In this document: piece by piece, positions 1 to 10,188 of the stretch
Numbering within the stretch: the stretch's first letter is position 1
How the letters are laid out: each line of letters begins with the position of its first letter
From: Pseudomonadota bacterium
GTDB taxonomy: Bacteria > Myxococcota_A > UBA796 > CAJQPC01
Reading direction: 5' to 3'
NCBI GenBank assembly: GCA_024228935.1
Contig: JAAESX010000034.1
Span: 1 to 64,000 of the forward strand
Length of the DNA: 64,000 nucleotides
Program-made: the position numbers and the translations under genes
The notes under the pieces: generated by a model
The model's database searches: none
Seen by the model: only the letters and a program-made list of their open reading frames with translations
Told to the model about the DNA's origin: nothing

Positions 1-25
1 GCTCTACCGACTGAGCTAGCGGCCC
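1..25 (-). tRNA. tRNA, 5' part only (cut by window edge)
   Basis: The reverse complement starts GGGCCGC, then TA, then a D-arm of the form GCTC-AGTCGGTA-GAGC, which is the first 25 nt of a canonical tRNA. The anticodon and 3' half lie outside the window, so the isotype cannot be read. The 5' sequence resembles bacterial tRNA-Lys, but that is only a guess. Confidence 0.85.
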
Positions 26-742
26 ACAAGCGACGCGAAGCTAACGCCGGCCTCGAACAGCGTCAACGCCTCGACCCGCGAGGAGGGAAGGTTTTGATCC
101 CTCCTGGCCTGGCCCTACGGCTGACGCGTACCCAGCCAGGTACCCGACAAGGGGCCAACCCCACGTAGACCCGCAGCCCATGCGGTTCTACAGCGTTCTC
201 GGAATGTTCTGAGAGGCAGTGGAGCCCCCGCCGTAGAAGGGAGTGCCAATCGGACTCCCGCACCGATCGCCTCTCGAGTGACAGCCCGGGGCGCCATCCA
301 CGGCGGCTTGGACGGTTGGAGATCCAAGAACCCCCGACCTTGAGGACCCAATCCAATGACCACCCTGTACCGCAGCCGAGCTGCTCGCCGAGGCTGCCCA
401 TGATGCGTGGCTGATTCCCGGCCTCCCGACTTCGTATGGACGGCGCGAGCTGGTCTTGGTCGAACCGCGAGGAAGGAACGCCACGCGATCTACCCTGCCA
501 TTTGGACAGGACCTAGATCCGGTGTCTACACACCTGACCCCCAATACCGACATTGACGATGGGGTGAGCTGATCGGGCCGAGAGTTGCTGGCCACCTCGG
601 GAAACTGGGGTGGCCTCTACTCGCTGGCGGTCGGCCGCTTTGGGGATTGGTACATGCGACGCGGCCCCGGCGTCGCCGACCGCGCCCACGTTCGATCTTG
701 AACGTCGAGTCGGCTCCACGATCCCGAACTGAGGGCGCAACT
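26..742. other. Intergenic stretch with no supported gene
   Basis: About 700 bp between the tRNA 5' end and the first credible gene. Open frames are present on both strands, but their translations are Arg/Ser/Pro-rich with no recognisable domain, signal peptide or convincing ribosome site. No second tRNA T-arm, terminator or repeat was seen. It may hold the promoter of the tRNA on the minus strand. Confidence 0.5.
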
Positions 743-1153
743 TCACGCTCGGGCGTTCCGCCTACTGCTTCGCTTGCTGCGTGCTCCCATCGAGGTGGGG
801 GCTTGGGGGAGCGGGGCGAGGGGGGGGGGGGGGGGAGCGCACAGCCGATCCAGAATGCGGCAATCGCGAGATCCTACGTCCCAGGCCTCTTGGAGGTGTC
901 GAGTCCCTTCTGCATTGCCCATTTCCCAAAGAGCCACTCCATAGGCAACGCCGAACTCAGGCGTGCCCGGTGCCTCGTCCAAGGCCAAACTACAAGAAAG
1001 CAGTGCCTGACCCCAGAGGCCTTGATCGGTGTAGCTCAGACAATCTCGTTGGATCTCGGTCGCAGCTTCGGCTGGCGGGGCCGGTGGAGTGCACTCGTGA
1101 GTTTCTTCGCATATGCCAGCACCAGCCAAGCCCACGAGCACCGTACCGAACAC
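743..1153 (-). CDS. Small Cys-containing, probably exported protein interrupted by a poly-C tract
   Basis: A 136-residue hypothetical protein. The GTG start is set by a strong GAGGAGG site just upstream. The N-terminus (MFGTVLVGLAGAGIC) is a short hydrophobic segment ending in Cys, like other short lipoprotein signals here, though Ile at -1 is not a canonical lipobox. The middle (about residues 30-100) reads as one or two TPR-like helical hairpins. The C-terminus passes through a run of prolines encoded by the G16 tract at 820-835, so a one-base change in tract length would alter everything after about residue 108. Function is unknown. It could be a small TPR lipoprotein. Confidence 0.5.
   Translation of the reverse strand: MFGTVLVGLAGAGICEETHECTPPAPPAEAATEIQRDCLSYTDQGLWGQALLSCSLALDEAPGTPEFGVAYGVALWEMGNAEGTRHLQEAWDVGSRDCRILDRLCAPPPPPLAPLPQAPTSMGARSKRSSRRNARA
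820..835. repeat. G16 mononucleotide tract
   Basis: Sixteen consecutive G on the plus strand (poly-C in the sense of the minus-strand gene at 743-1153). It lies inside coding sequence near the 3' end. It is either a slippage-prone contingency tract or a place where the assembled length is unreliable. Confidence 0.9.
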
Positions 1154-1281
1154 TACCCCTCCTCAAAGCGCAGCTTGCCTTTGTTATCGGGGAGTGTTCC
1201 CCACGGGGCCAGGCACGCCAAGCCGACGAGCCACGTGCCCACTGGCCATAGACCGACCGACTTCGAAGCTAGACCGCATCC

Positions 1282-1602
1282 CTATAGACGCTTAGTTTCG
1301 GTCTCAGTGGGCATTTCGCCCTTCTGGAAGCACTCGTCCGGGTCGTCGGTGCACCGGTAGTTCATAACACACTGGCCACGGAGGCCTGTCGTGTCGTACC
1401 ACAGCTCGCTGATGCACTCCTTACCCTCCACCGTCTGGCAATACTTCTGGGCGAGTGCATGGCATTCCGTCTCCAGCGTCTCGGCTACATGGCCGGCTGA
1501 CAGGACAGGGCACCAGGCACGTTGAGGTAACGAAACCGAAGCCAGGGCTGACCGCTCGGGTCGCCGACGCCCGCACTTGAGCGAACCCGGGAACGCCGCC
1601 AT
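1282..1602 (-). CDS. Small cysteine-rich hypothetical protein
   Basis: The last 70 or so residues read as a plausible small secreted domain with spaced cysteines (ECHALAQKYC, KEC, GQCVMNYRC, DECFQ) and normal codon use. The N-terminal part is Arg/Ser-rich and less convincing. I placed the start at an internal ATG, but a GTG at 1620 is also in frame. No clear ribosome site or signal peptide was found, so the gene may be truncated, frameshifted or wrongly started. It lies on the same strand as the small protein at 743-1153 and could be related to it. Function is unknown. Confidence 0.35.
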   Translation of the reverse strand: MAAFPGSLKCGRRRPERSALASVSLPQRAWCPVLSAGHVAETLETECHALAQKYCQTVEGKECISELWYDTTGLRGQCVMNYRCTDDPDECFQKGEMPTETETKRL

Positions 1603-1744
1603 CGCCTCGACAGCAGGCACCCGACGGTCTCCGTCAAAGAGGCGCCTGATCCCGCCTACGAGGCCGATTCAGGCCCGTCAGCCAGAACCTTCCCTCCCCC
1701 CGCTCGACCTCCACCTTTGGGTCCCGAGCGCGACACCGCGACGC

Positions 1745-3043
<1,299 letters not shown>

Positions 3044-4120
3044 TCAGCGCGTTCTTCTGAGGCCCGCCTTCGCAGTATCGTTACCGGGCTCGAGCTGATT
3101 GGCAGCCTTGTACTCGCGATAGGCGTTCAGCCGCATCTGGTGCTGCTCGTACACTTCCGCCAGCAGCAGCCGGTACTCGACGCACCCGCCGTCCTTCGTC
3201 ACCGCGGTGCGGAGGTGGTCGAGCGCCGCCCGGTCCTCCGGATCCAGCTTCCAGAGGAGCTGGCCAAGTCGGAAGTACGCCATCCCATCCGGCGGGTTCA
3301 GATCCGTGGCCTTCTGGTAGTAGACGACCGCCTCGCGATGGCTCCCGTAGTCCTCAGCGTTCTTTGCGAGCTGGATGTACTGGGCCGCCTGCGCGGCACG
3401 CGCCTTGGTGTTCGCGCGTTCGTACTCGCGCTTGTAGTCGGCGTTCCGCGGGTCGAACTGGCAGGCCAGGTACAGGGATGAAGCCGCCTGGACCCACTTC
3501 CCGTCGTCGATCTGGGCCAACCCGCTCTCGTAGTGACGTCGCGCCTTCCGCAGACGGGCCGCGAGCTGCTTCTTCAGCGCGGCGACGGCGGGCGGTGCCC
3601 GGCTCTTCTTCTTCTTCTTCTTCGCCTTGGGCTTCGAGGGCGCAATCGGCTCTTCGTCGGACGGGCCCCCTTCGTGACGACGGCCCCAGAGGTTGAAGTC
3701 GACGTCGACGGTATGCGTGTCGACCTCGTCGCCGACGGGCTCGACCGCCTGGGCCCGACGCTTTCGACCGAGCATCGAGGCATCGGCCTTCTTCTTCTTC
3801 GGCGGGACTGGCGCCTTGAGCTTCGGCGCGCGCACGCCGATCTCGGCGCTGTACTTCCGCCGCTCGTCGGGATCATCGAGCGTGCGGTAGGCCAGGTTGA
3901 TCCCCGCGAAGACCTGCTCGAGCAGCTCCTCCTGGCCCTGGAGATCCTGACGGTAGTACCGGTCCGGGTGGAACCGTCGCGAGATCGCGTAGTAGCTGGT
4001 CCGGAGCTCCGCGCGCTCGAACTCCCGACCGACCCCGAACAGATCGTAGAAGGTCCCCTTCTCGAGGATCTCCTTGAGGTTGGCGAGCTCGCGTAGGTCG
4101 TCGTCGCTCAGTCCCGGCAT
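3044..4120 (-). CDS. J-domain protein with C-terminal TPR repeats
   Basis: A 358-residue protein starting MPGLSDDD. An in-frame ATG further upstream exists but lies inside xerC. Residues about 22-90 form a DnaJ domain with the HPD motif at 51-53 (RRFHPDRYY), which stimulates Hsp70 ATPase. A Lys-rich low-complexity linker follows (runs such as KPKAKKKKKK), then several TPR-like repeats from about residue 200 to the end. There is no zinc-finger or substrate-binding region of classical DnaJ, so this is a type III J-protein. Its client is unknown. It begins 7 bp after the xerC stop, suggesting co-transcription. Confidence 0.85.
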   Translation of the reverse strand: MPGLSDDDLRELANLKEILEKGTFYDLFGVGREFERAELRTSYYAISRRFHPDRYYRQDLQGQEELLEQVFAGINLAYRTLDDPDERRKYSAEIGVRAPKLKAPVPPKKKKADASMLGRKRRAQAVEPVGDEVDTHTVDVDFNLWGRRHEGGPSDEEPIAPSKPKAKKKKKKSRAPPAVAALKKQLAARLRKARRHYESGLAQIDDGKWVQAASSLYLACQFDPRNADYKREYERANTKARAAQAAQYIQLAKNAEDYGSHREAVVYYQKATDLNPPDGMAYFRLGQLLWKLDPEDRAALDHLRTAVTKDGGCVEYRLLLAEVYEQHQMRLNAYREYKAANQLEPGNDTAKAGLRRTR

Positions 4121-4127
4121 GCGCACA

Positions 4128-5009
4128 TCATACGTCAGGGTCGTCCGCGGCTGCGTGCGGGTGGGCGCTCCGGTAGACGTCCAACAGCCGCTCCACGGAG
4201 ACGTGCGCATATCTCTGCGTCGTCGACAGGCTGGCGTGGCCGAGCTGCTCCTGGATCGAGCGCAGGTCCGCCCCGCCGGCGAGCATGTGGGTGGCGCAGC
4301 TGTGACGGAGCGCGTGCGGGTGGAGACGCGAGACGTCCGCCTTTCGCCCGGCGTCCCGCACGATGCGATGCATGCTCCGCGTGGACAGGCGCTTGTCGAA
4401 GCGGTTCAGGAAGACCGCCCCGTCGCTCCGCCCGTCGAGCAGGGTCCGCAGCGCGGCCTCGGCCAGCCCACCGAACGGGACACGGCGCTGCTTTCGCCCC
4501 TTTCCCTTGCGGACGTGTACCAGCCGTTGCTCGAGGTCCACGTCCGGCACGTCGAGCGCAGCGGCCTCGGCCACGCGCAGACCGGCCGAGTAGAGGAGCT
4601 CGAGCAGCGCGCGATTCCTCAGCTGCAGCGCGCCCTCCTGCGTCGGCGAGGTCACCACGTCCTCGGCTTGATCGACCTCGACGAAGCGTGGGACGCGATC
4701 CGGCACCCGGGGACGCTCGAGACGCGCAGCCGGCGAGGCCTTCACAAGGTCCTCGCGGACAGCCCATCGGTAGAACGAGCGAAACGAGGACAGCCGCCGG
4801 GCGATGCTCGACGGTGCAGGGGCCGACTGCGCCACCACGGCCAGATGGGCGCGCAGATCCACGGTCCGAGCGTCCAGGAGCGTTCGACCGCGCTCCATCA
4901 GATGCCCTTCCAGGCGCTCCAGGTCACGGCCATATGCCCGAAGCGTGTGCTGGCTCGCCCCCCTCTCGGAGCGCAGGTGAAGCAGAAAGCGGGACCGCGG
5001 CGACGCCAT
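4128..5009 (-). CDS. xerC: Tyrosine recombinase XerC-type
   Basis: A 293-residue site-specific recombinase, probably resolving chromosome dimers at dif. The N-terminal SAM-like core-binding domain (about 1-90) is followed by the catalytic domain with the full set R145, K170, H232-x-x-R235, H258 and nucleophile Y267 (TTQRYAHV). Length matches XerC/XerD. No integrase-type extension or att site is nearby, so a housekeeping role is likelier than mobility. The ATG has no obvious Shine-Dalgarno, and a TATCGT -10-like box lies 6 nt upstream, so the transcript may be leaderless. It is divergent from topA. Confidence 0.9.
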   Translation of the reverse strand: MASPRSRFLLHLRSERGASQHTLRAYGRDLERLEGHLMERGRTLLDARTVDLRAHLAVVAQSAPAPSSIARRLSSFRSFYRWAVREDLVKASPAARLERPRVPDRVPRFVEVDQAEDVVTSPTQEGALQLRNRALLELLYSAGLRVAEAAALDVPDVDLEQRLVHVRKGKGRKQRRVPFGGLAEAALRTLLDGRSDGAVFLNRFDKRLSTRSMHRIVRDAGRKADVSRLHPHALRHSCATHMLAGGADLRSIQEQLGHASLSTTQRYAHVSVERLLDVYRSAHPHAAADDPDV

Positions 5010-5027
5010 GCCGCGACGATAGCGCGC

Positions 5028-5056
5028 TTGCCGATTCGACCCAGGCTGTCTATACC
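5028..5056 (+). promoter_or_regulatory. Putative sigma-70 promoter of topA
   Basis: TTGCCG at 5028-5033 and TATACC at 5051-5056 are separated by 17 bp and sit about 30 bp upstream of the topA ATG in the divergent xerC/topA spacer. The assignment is from consensus similarity and position only. Confidence 0.55.
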
Positions 5057-5084
5057 GGCTGCCTCAATCCCCACGGAGACGCCG

Positions 5085-7751
5085 ATGTCGAAGCCCCTGG
5101 TCATCGTCGAGTCCCCAGCGAAAGCCCGCACGATCGGGAAGTTCCTGGGGAGTCAGTACCAGGTCGAGGCGTCCATCGGTCACATCCGTGACCTGCCGAA
5201 CACTGCCGCCGACACCCCCAAGAAGTACAAGGGCCAGAAGTGGGCCCGGACCGCGGTCGACGTCGACAACGACTTCAAGCCGATCTACGTCTTGACGACC
5301 CGAGGCCGCGAGCAGGTCAAGAAGCTCAAGACGATGCTCGCTTCGGCGCCCATCCTCTACCTCGCGACAGATGAAGACCGCGAGGGCGAGGCCATCGCCT
5401 GGCACCTGACCGAGGCGCTGAAGCCCAAGGTCCCGATCAAGCGACTCGTCTTCCACGAGATCACCAAGGCCGCCATCGATCGATCGCTGCAGAACGCGCG
5501 CCAGATCGACATGGACCTCGTCCAGGCCCAGGAGGCCCGGCGCATCGTCGATCGGCTGTTCGGCTACAACGTGAGCCCTGTGCTGTGGAAGAAGGTCAAG
5601 CGCGGCCTCTCCGCCGGTCGCGTCCAGAGCGTCGCGGTCCGACTCGTCGTGCACCGTGAGAAGGAGCGCATGGCGTTCGTCGCGTCGTCCTGGTGGGACC
5701 TCGCCGCGAAGTTCGAGGCCGACGGTGGCGCCTACGACGGCGCGCTCGTCAGCGTCGACGGAGCTCGCCTGGCCACCGGCCGGGACTTCGTGCCGACGAC
5801 GGGCCAGCTCAAGGCGTCCAAGACCCCCCCTGCCCTGCTCGACGAGGCCGGTGCGAAAGCCCTGATGACCGCCCTGACCGGAGCCCAGGCCAAGGTCGGC
5901 GAGGTCACCAAGCGGCCGTTCCGCGAGAAGCCCGCCGCACCGTTCACGACCTCGAAGCTCCAGCAGGAAGCCAACCGCAAGTTCCGCTGGACCGCCCGTC
6001 GGACCATGAACGCCGCCCAGCGTCTCTACGAGAACGGGTGGATCACGTACATGCGAACGGACTCCACGAACCTGAGCCCCGAGGCGATCAACGCCGCCCG
6101 GTCGATCATCTCAAAGCGCTTCGGCGCCGCGTACGTTCCGGCGAAGCCCCGCGTCTACAAGACGAAGGCCAAGGGTGCCCAGGAAGCGCACGAGGCCATC
6201 CGCCCCGCAGGCGAGACCTTCAAGTCGGTGGACACGTGCCGCCGCGCGCTCGGCGAAGAGGAGGCCCGCCTCTACGAGCTCATCTGGAACCGCACGGTCG
6301 CCTCGCAGATGACCGACGCCACCGGTGAGCGTGTCGCGCTCGACACCACCGTCACCGCAAACAACCGCACCGCGACCTTCCGGACGCGTGGCAAGACCTA
6401 CGACTTCGCCGGCTTCCGCGCCGTCTACGTCCGGGTCGCCATCGCCGGCAACAAGGACGAGGAGCGCGAGGTCCCGCAGCTGGCCGTCGGTCAGTCCGTG
6501 ACCACGCTCGAGCTGAGCGCGACCGGCCACACCACATCACCCCCCGCCCGCCTGAACGAAGCCTCGCTCGTCCAGCGGATGGAGGAGCTGGGGATCGGTC
6601 GCCCGTCGACGTACGCCAGCATCATCGAGACGATCCTGAGCCGCGGCTACGTCTTCAAGAAGGGCACCGCGCTCGTCCCGACGTTCACCGCGTTCGCCGT
6701 CACCCGCCTGCTCGAGGACCACTTCGAGGGCCTGGTCGACTACGACTTCACCGCGACGCTCGAGAGCGGGCTGGACGATGTCGCGGCCGGCACCCGGAAC
6801 CGCCTCAACCTGCTGGAGAGCTTCTACCGAGGCTCCGGCAAGGACGACGGACTGCAGGAGCTGATCACCAAGGCCGAAGCCTCGGCCGACCCCCGCTCCA
6901 TCTGCTCGATCCCAGTCGGCGAACACAACGGCGCACCACTGGTCGCGCGGGTGGGCAAGTTCGGCCCCTACCTCGAGCACGACGGAACGACCCGCTCGCT
7001 GCCCGAGGACCTCGCTCCGGACGAGCTCACCCAGGCCAAGGCCGTCGAGCTCATCGAGACCGTCCCCGACGGTCCGATGGAGCTGGGCGACGACCCCGTG
7101 ACCAGCCTGGCGGTGACGCTCCACGTCGGCCGCTTCGGCCCGTACGTCCAGCTCGGCGAGCCCGAGGGCAAGACCAAGCCCAAGCGCAGCAGCCTGCTGA
7201 CCGGAATGGAGCCCTCGACCATGACGCTCGACGTCGCCCTCCAGCTCCTGGCGCTGCCCAGGAACCTGGGCGCGAACGGCGAGGGCGGGGACGACATCCT
7301 CGCCTACAACGGTCGCTACGGGCCCTACGTGAAGTGCGGGTCCGAGAGCCGGTCCATCCCGGCCGACATCGGACTGCTCGTGATCACCAACGAGCAGGCC
7401 GTGGCGTTGTTGAAGGAGCCCGCCCGCAAGCGCTCGGCTCCGAAGATGCTCCGCGAGCTCGGCGTCGACGGCGAGGAGCGCAAGGTCGTCGTCCGCAGCG
7501 GCCGCTTCGGTCCCTACATCACGGATGGCGATGTCAACGTCACCGTCCGCAAGGGCACCGATCCGGAGTCCGTGACGCTCGAGCAGGCTCTCCTGCTGCT
7601 CGAGGAGAAGCGCGCCAAGGGACCCAGCAAGCGCAAGACGCGCAAGCGGGCCCCCGCCAAGAAGAAGACGACGGCGAAGAAGAAGACGACCGCCAAGAAG
7701 AAGCCGGCGGCGAAGAAGAAGCCGGCCGCCAAGAAGCCTCCGGCGGCCTGA
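5085..7751 (+). CDS. topA: DNA topoisomerase I (type IA)
   Basis: An 888-residue enzyme that relaxes negative supercoils. I chose the start MSKPLVIVES because the TOPRIM domain begins there; a GGAG lies 7 nt upstream. Acidic residues E9 and D96-x-D98-x-E100 are intact, and the nucleophile is Y322 in YMRTDS. Classical C-terminal zinc fingers are absent. Instead there are four G-[RK]-[FY]-GPY repeats in the last third, then a basic tail from about residue 845 with repeated KKK-T/P-A units resembling histone H1-like tails. This zinc-less architecture occurs in several phyla. The stop is 3 bp from the convergent Smg-like gene. Confidence 0.97.
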   Translation: MSKPLVIVESPAKARTIGKFLGSQYQVEASIGHIRDLPNTAADTPKKYKGQKWARTAVDVDNDFKPIYVLTTRGREQVKKLKTMLASAPILYLATDEDREGEAIAWHLTEALKPKVPIKRLVFHEITKAAIDRSLQNARQIDMDLVQAQEARRIVDRLFGYNVSPVLWKKVKRGLSAGRVQSVAVRLVVHREKERMAFVASSWWDLAAKFEADGGAYDGALVSVDGARLATGRDFVPTTGQLKASKTPPALLDEAGAKALMTALTGAQAKVGEVTKRPFREKPAAPFTTSKLQQEANRKFRWTARRTMNAAQRLYENGWITYMRTDSTNLSPEAINAARSIISKRFGAAYVPAKPRVYKTKAKGAQEAHEAIRPAGETFKSVDTCRRALGEEEARLYELIWNRTVASQMTDATGERVALDTTVTANNRTATFRTRGKTYDFAGFRAVYVRVAIAGNKDEEREVPQLAVGQSVTTLELSATGHTTSPPARLNEASLVQRMEELGIGRPSTYASIIETILSRGYVFKKGTALVPTFTAFAVTRLLEDHFEGLVDYDFTATLESGLDDVAAGTRNRLNLLESFYRGSGKDDGLQELITKAEASADPRSICSIPVGEHNGAPLVARVGKFGPYLEHDGTTRSLPEDLAPDELTQAKAVELIETVPDGPMELGDDPVTSLAVTLHVGRFGPYVQLGEPEGKTKPKRSSLLTGMEPSTMTLDVALQLLALPRNLGANGEGGDDILAYNGRYGPYVKCGSESRSIPADIGLLVITNEQAVALLKEPARKRSAPKMLRELGVDGEERKVVVRSGRFGPYITDGDVNVTVRKGTDPESVTLEQALLLLEEKRAKGPSKRKTRKRAPAKKKTTAKKKTTAKKKPAAKKKPAAKKPPAA

Positions 7752-7754
7752 GGG

Positions 7755-8048
7755 TCAGCCGAAGAGCAGCGGCCACTCCCGCCCGAGCAGCTCGAGGCGC
7801 TCGGGGGGAAGCTCGGCCTGCCGCGAGAACAGGAACGTCCCGAGCAGCCTGCGCACCTCGTCGCGGTCGAGCTCACGCGTCTGATCGGTGAGCGCATCGA
7901 CCGGCGGGCTGAGCTCGTCCTGGAAGGCCTCCAGCAGCTTGGCGTCCACGTGCCCGAGCTCGGTCAGGAGCTCGACGAACCCGAGCGCTTCGGGCGTCAG
8001 CGCCAGACGCTGGTGACCCCAGAGCGGCAGGACATCAAGGTCGGTCAT
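7755..8048 (-). CDS. Smg/DUF494-like protein
   Basis: A 97-residue protein starting MTDLDVLPLW, overlapping the end of dprA by 14 bp. An earlier ATG at 8057 is possible. The pattern TPEALGFVELL, then a helix, then EVRRLLGTFLF resembles the C-terminal part of the DUF494 (Smg) family. The position between dprA and topA is where smg genes are commonly found, which supports the call more than the weak sequence likeness does. The biochemical role of the family is not established. Confidence 0.6.
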   Translation of the reverse strand: MTDLDVLPLWGHQRLALTPEALGFVELLTELGHVDAKLLEAFQDELSPPVDALTDQTRELDRDEVRRLLGTFLFSRQAELPPERLELLGREWPLLFG

Positions 8049-8991
8049 AGCGGCCATCGGCCAACCTTCGCACACCGCCCGTGAGCTCGAGCGCAGCGAG
8101 CAACGGCAACACATCACGCGGCGTGGCGTTCATCCTCGCGAGCAGCGTCGTGAGCGACACGGGGCCTCCATCGAGCGCCCCCAGCAGCCGCGCGGCCGGG
8201 GAGTCCGGAGCGCGCAGGGCAGCGATGGCCTCGTCGAGCTCGACGAGCGGCGGCACCCCCTCCCGGATCAGCTGGAGGCACCCCGCCGAGGCCGGAGCGT
8301 CGATACGGCCCGGGACGGCGAACAACGGCCGGCCCAGCGCGTTGGCGGCGTTCGCGGTGTGCAGCGCGCCGCTCTTCCGACCGGCCTCGACCACCACGAC
8401 GGCCCTGGACAAGGCGGCGATCAGTCGATTCCTTCGTGGAAACGTCCAGCGCGTCGCCGGGTCGTGCGGTGGGAGCTCACTCACCACGAGCCCGTGTGCC
8501 GCGATGCGGTCGTGCAGCTGCCGGGCCCAGGCCGAGGGCCGCGCCACCAGCCCCGAGCCCAGCACGGCGACGGTGGGGCCGTCCAGCGCGCCTTCGTGGG
8601 CAGCACGGTCGATGCCCCGAGCCGCACCGCTCACCAGCACGCCGCCGGCAGCCACGGCGGCGCGCCCCAGCCGAGAGGCCACACTGCGCCCGTAGGGGGT
8701 GCACGCTCGGGCGCCCACCACGCCGAGGCCGGGCGCCTCGAGCAGCTCGGCGTCCCCCCGAAGCCAGAGCACCGGGGGGGGAGCGGCCAGATCCTGCAGC
8801 GCCGCCGGGTAGCCAGGGTCCCCAAAGCGGACGAACGGCGTGGGCTGGGCCTCCAGCCCGCGCGCCTCTCGAAGCGAGCGCACGAGGCCTACAGGCGCAT
8901 CCGCGGGCACCGCACCGTCGAGGTACAGGCGCGGGTCGATACGGCCGGACCAGCGCGCGAGCGCGATCCAGCGGAGTTCAAGGTCGTTCAT
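8035..8991 (-). CDS. dprA: DNA-processing protein DprA
   Basis: A 318-residue protein that protects incoming single-stranded DNA and loads RecA during natural transformation. The Rossmann-like DNA-binding fold is visible from about residue 75 (LGVVGARACTPYG), with SGAARGIDRAAHEGAL and FPRRNRLIAALS further on, and a C-terminal winged-helix-like segment (about 255-318). Length is normal, though there is no clear N-terminal SAM domain. It is followed by the overlapping Smg-like gene and preceded by the LysM gene with a 62-bp gap. No com genes occur in the window, so competence itself cannot be inferred. Confidence 0.93.
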   Translation of the reverse strand: MNDLELRWIALARWSGRIDPRLYLDGAVPADAPVGLVRSLREARGLEAQPTPFVRFGDPGYPAALQDLAAPPPVLWLRGDAELLEAPGLGVVGARACTPYGRSVASRLGRAAVAAGGVLVSGAARGIDRAAHEGALDGPTVAVLGSGLVARPSAWARQLHDRIAAHGLVVSELPPHDPATRWTFPRRNRLIAALSRAVVVVEAGRKSGALHTANAANALGRPLFAVPGRIDAPASAGCLQLIREGVPPLVELDEAIAALRAPDSPAARLLGALDGGPVSLTTLLARMNATPRDVLPLLAALELTGGVRRLADGRYDRP

Positions 8992-9053
8992 GAGCCATCT
9001 CCCGTGAGGGAGGGCGGCGGCCGGCTCGCGTGATCGCTATCCGGCCGTTCGGC

Positions 9054-10127
9054 TCACTGCACGGTCTGCGAGACCTTGTCGCCGACGTTCATGTCCATCG
9101 ACGCACGCACGATCACGCCCTTGGCGTGGTTCTCGGAGACATCCGTGATGATGATCCGGCCGGCCACGTGCTCGGGCAGGCTCAGGTCGTCCTCGAACGG
9201 GGACTCGAAGTAGTCGCGGTTGTGGATGACGTACAGGCTGTTGCCGACCCGAAGGCCATCGGCCCGTCCACGGTCGACGAAGACGGTGTCGCCAGCGCCG
9301 CTGAGCATGCGCAGGTCCTGTTCGCCGAGCGCGAGCACCTGACCGTCCAGGTTCCCGCGGGGAGGCGCACCGGCGACCTCGGCGTCCGTCGTGATGACAG
9401 GACCGACCAGGTCGCCGCGATGGACGGGCCGGTACATGATCCGGACGACCGCGGTGACGCGCTCCTCCTCGTCGATGTGCAGGATGCGAGCGTGTCCGAC
9501 GACGTCCCACAGCGAGCCGTAGCTGGTCCCCCGGCTCTCGGGGTGCCGGACCTCATCGGTCTCGCGCATGATGGTCACGACGTCGCCGCAGCCCACGGCA
9601 TCGACGTCATCGAGGTCCAGGTAGATCAGCTCGCCCTCGGCGACCTGGTGGTGTCCGCTCTTGGAAGCCATCACGCTGCCCCAGACCTCGACATCGTCGG
9701 GGTCGGCGAGGAAGTGGGGCGCGCTGTAGCGGGAGCTCTCCATCTGCCCGACGAAGCGGGCGTCGGGCCCACACTCGAGTTCGGCGTCCACGAGGACGGC
9801 GGTCTGGGCCGTGTAGCCCTCGTCGCGCACGTCGGGGACATCCATCTCGGGCGGATCGAGCAGCGTGCCCGGCCGGAACACCACGTACTGCCCCGGGTAG
9901 ATCCAGTGGGGGTTGGTGATGTAGTCGTTGAACGACCACAGCTGCGGCCAGTAGTAGGCGTCGCCCATGAACGCAGTGGAGATGTCCCAGAGCGTGTCAC
10001 CAGGCTGGATCACGTACCGATCGGACTCGCCGGTGTCGACGGATCCAGAGGTTCCGAAGTCGATCAGGGCGTCCTGGGCATGGGCGTCCGAGGCGGACAG
10101 AGAAACAGCGAACAACAGCGACAGCAT
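9054..10127 (-). CDS. Secreted LysM-domain protein
   Basis: A 357-residue protein. The start MLSLLFAVSL gives a signal peptide cleaved near SDAHA-Q; AGAGGTG lies 6-7 nt upstream. A LysM domain follows at about residues 38-85 (YVIQPGDTLWDIS, then NPHWIYPGQYV), which should bind peptidoglycan. The remaining 270 residues form an unrecognised beta-rich region with repeated GD-V-like turns, similar in style to uncharacterised LysM proteins of Myxococcota. It is probably periplasmic. It sits downstream of the SPOR and cupin genes on the same strand, consistent with a cell-wall-associated role, but the C-terminal function is unknown. Confidence 0.85.
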   Translation of the reverse strand: MLSLLFAVSLSASDAHAQDALIDFGTSGSVDTGESDRYVIQPGDTLWDISTAFMGDAYYWPQLWSFNDYITNPHWIYPGQYVVFRPGTLLDPPEMDVPDVRDEGYTAQTAVLVDAELECGPDARFVGQMESSRYSAPHFLADPDDVEVWGSVMASKSGHHQVAEGELIYLDLDDVDAVGCGDVVTIMRETDEVRHPESRGTSYGSLWDVVGHARILHIDEEERVTAVVRIMYRPVHRGDLVGPVITTDAEVAGAPPRGNLDGQVLALGEQDLRMLSGAGDTVFVDRGRADGLRVGNSLYVIHNRDYFESPFEDDLSLPEHVAGRIIITDVSENHAKGVIVRASMDMNVGDKVSQTVQ

Positions 10128-10188
10128 GGGCACACCTCTGCGATGCTGGCGCAAGGATGGGCGAATCCACACGCCAAGTCAATCCAGC

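Noticed and set aside
63..600. Several 80-135-residue minus-strand frames near the tRNA
   Set aside because: Overlapping in different frames, low-complexity Arg/Ser/Gly content, and no ribosome sites or homology that I recognise.
4128..5009. XerC as an integrase of a mobile element
   Set aside because: No flanking direct repeats, phage or cargo genes. Length and housekeeping neighbours fit chromosomal XerC.
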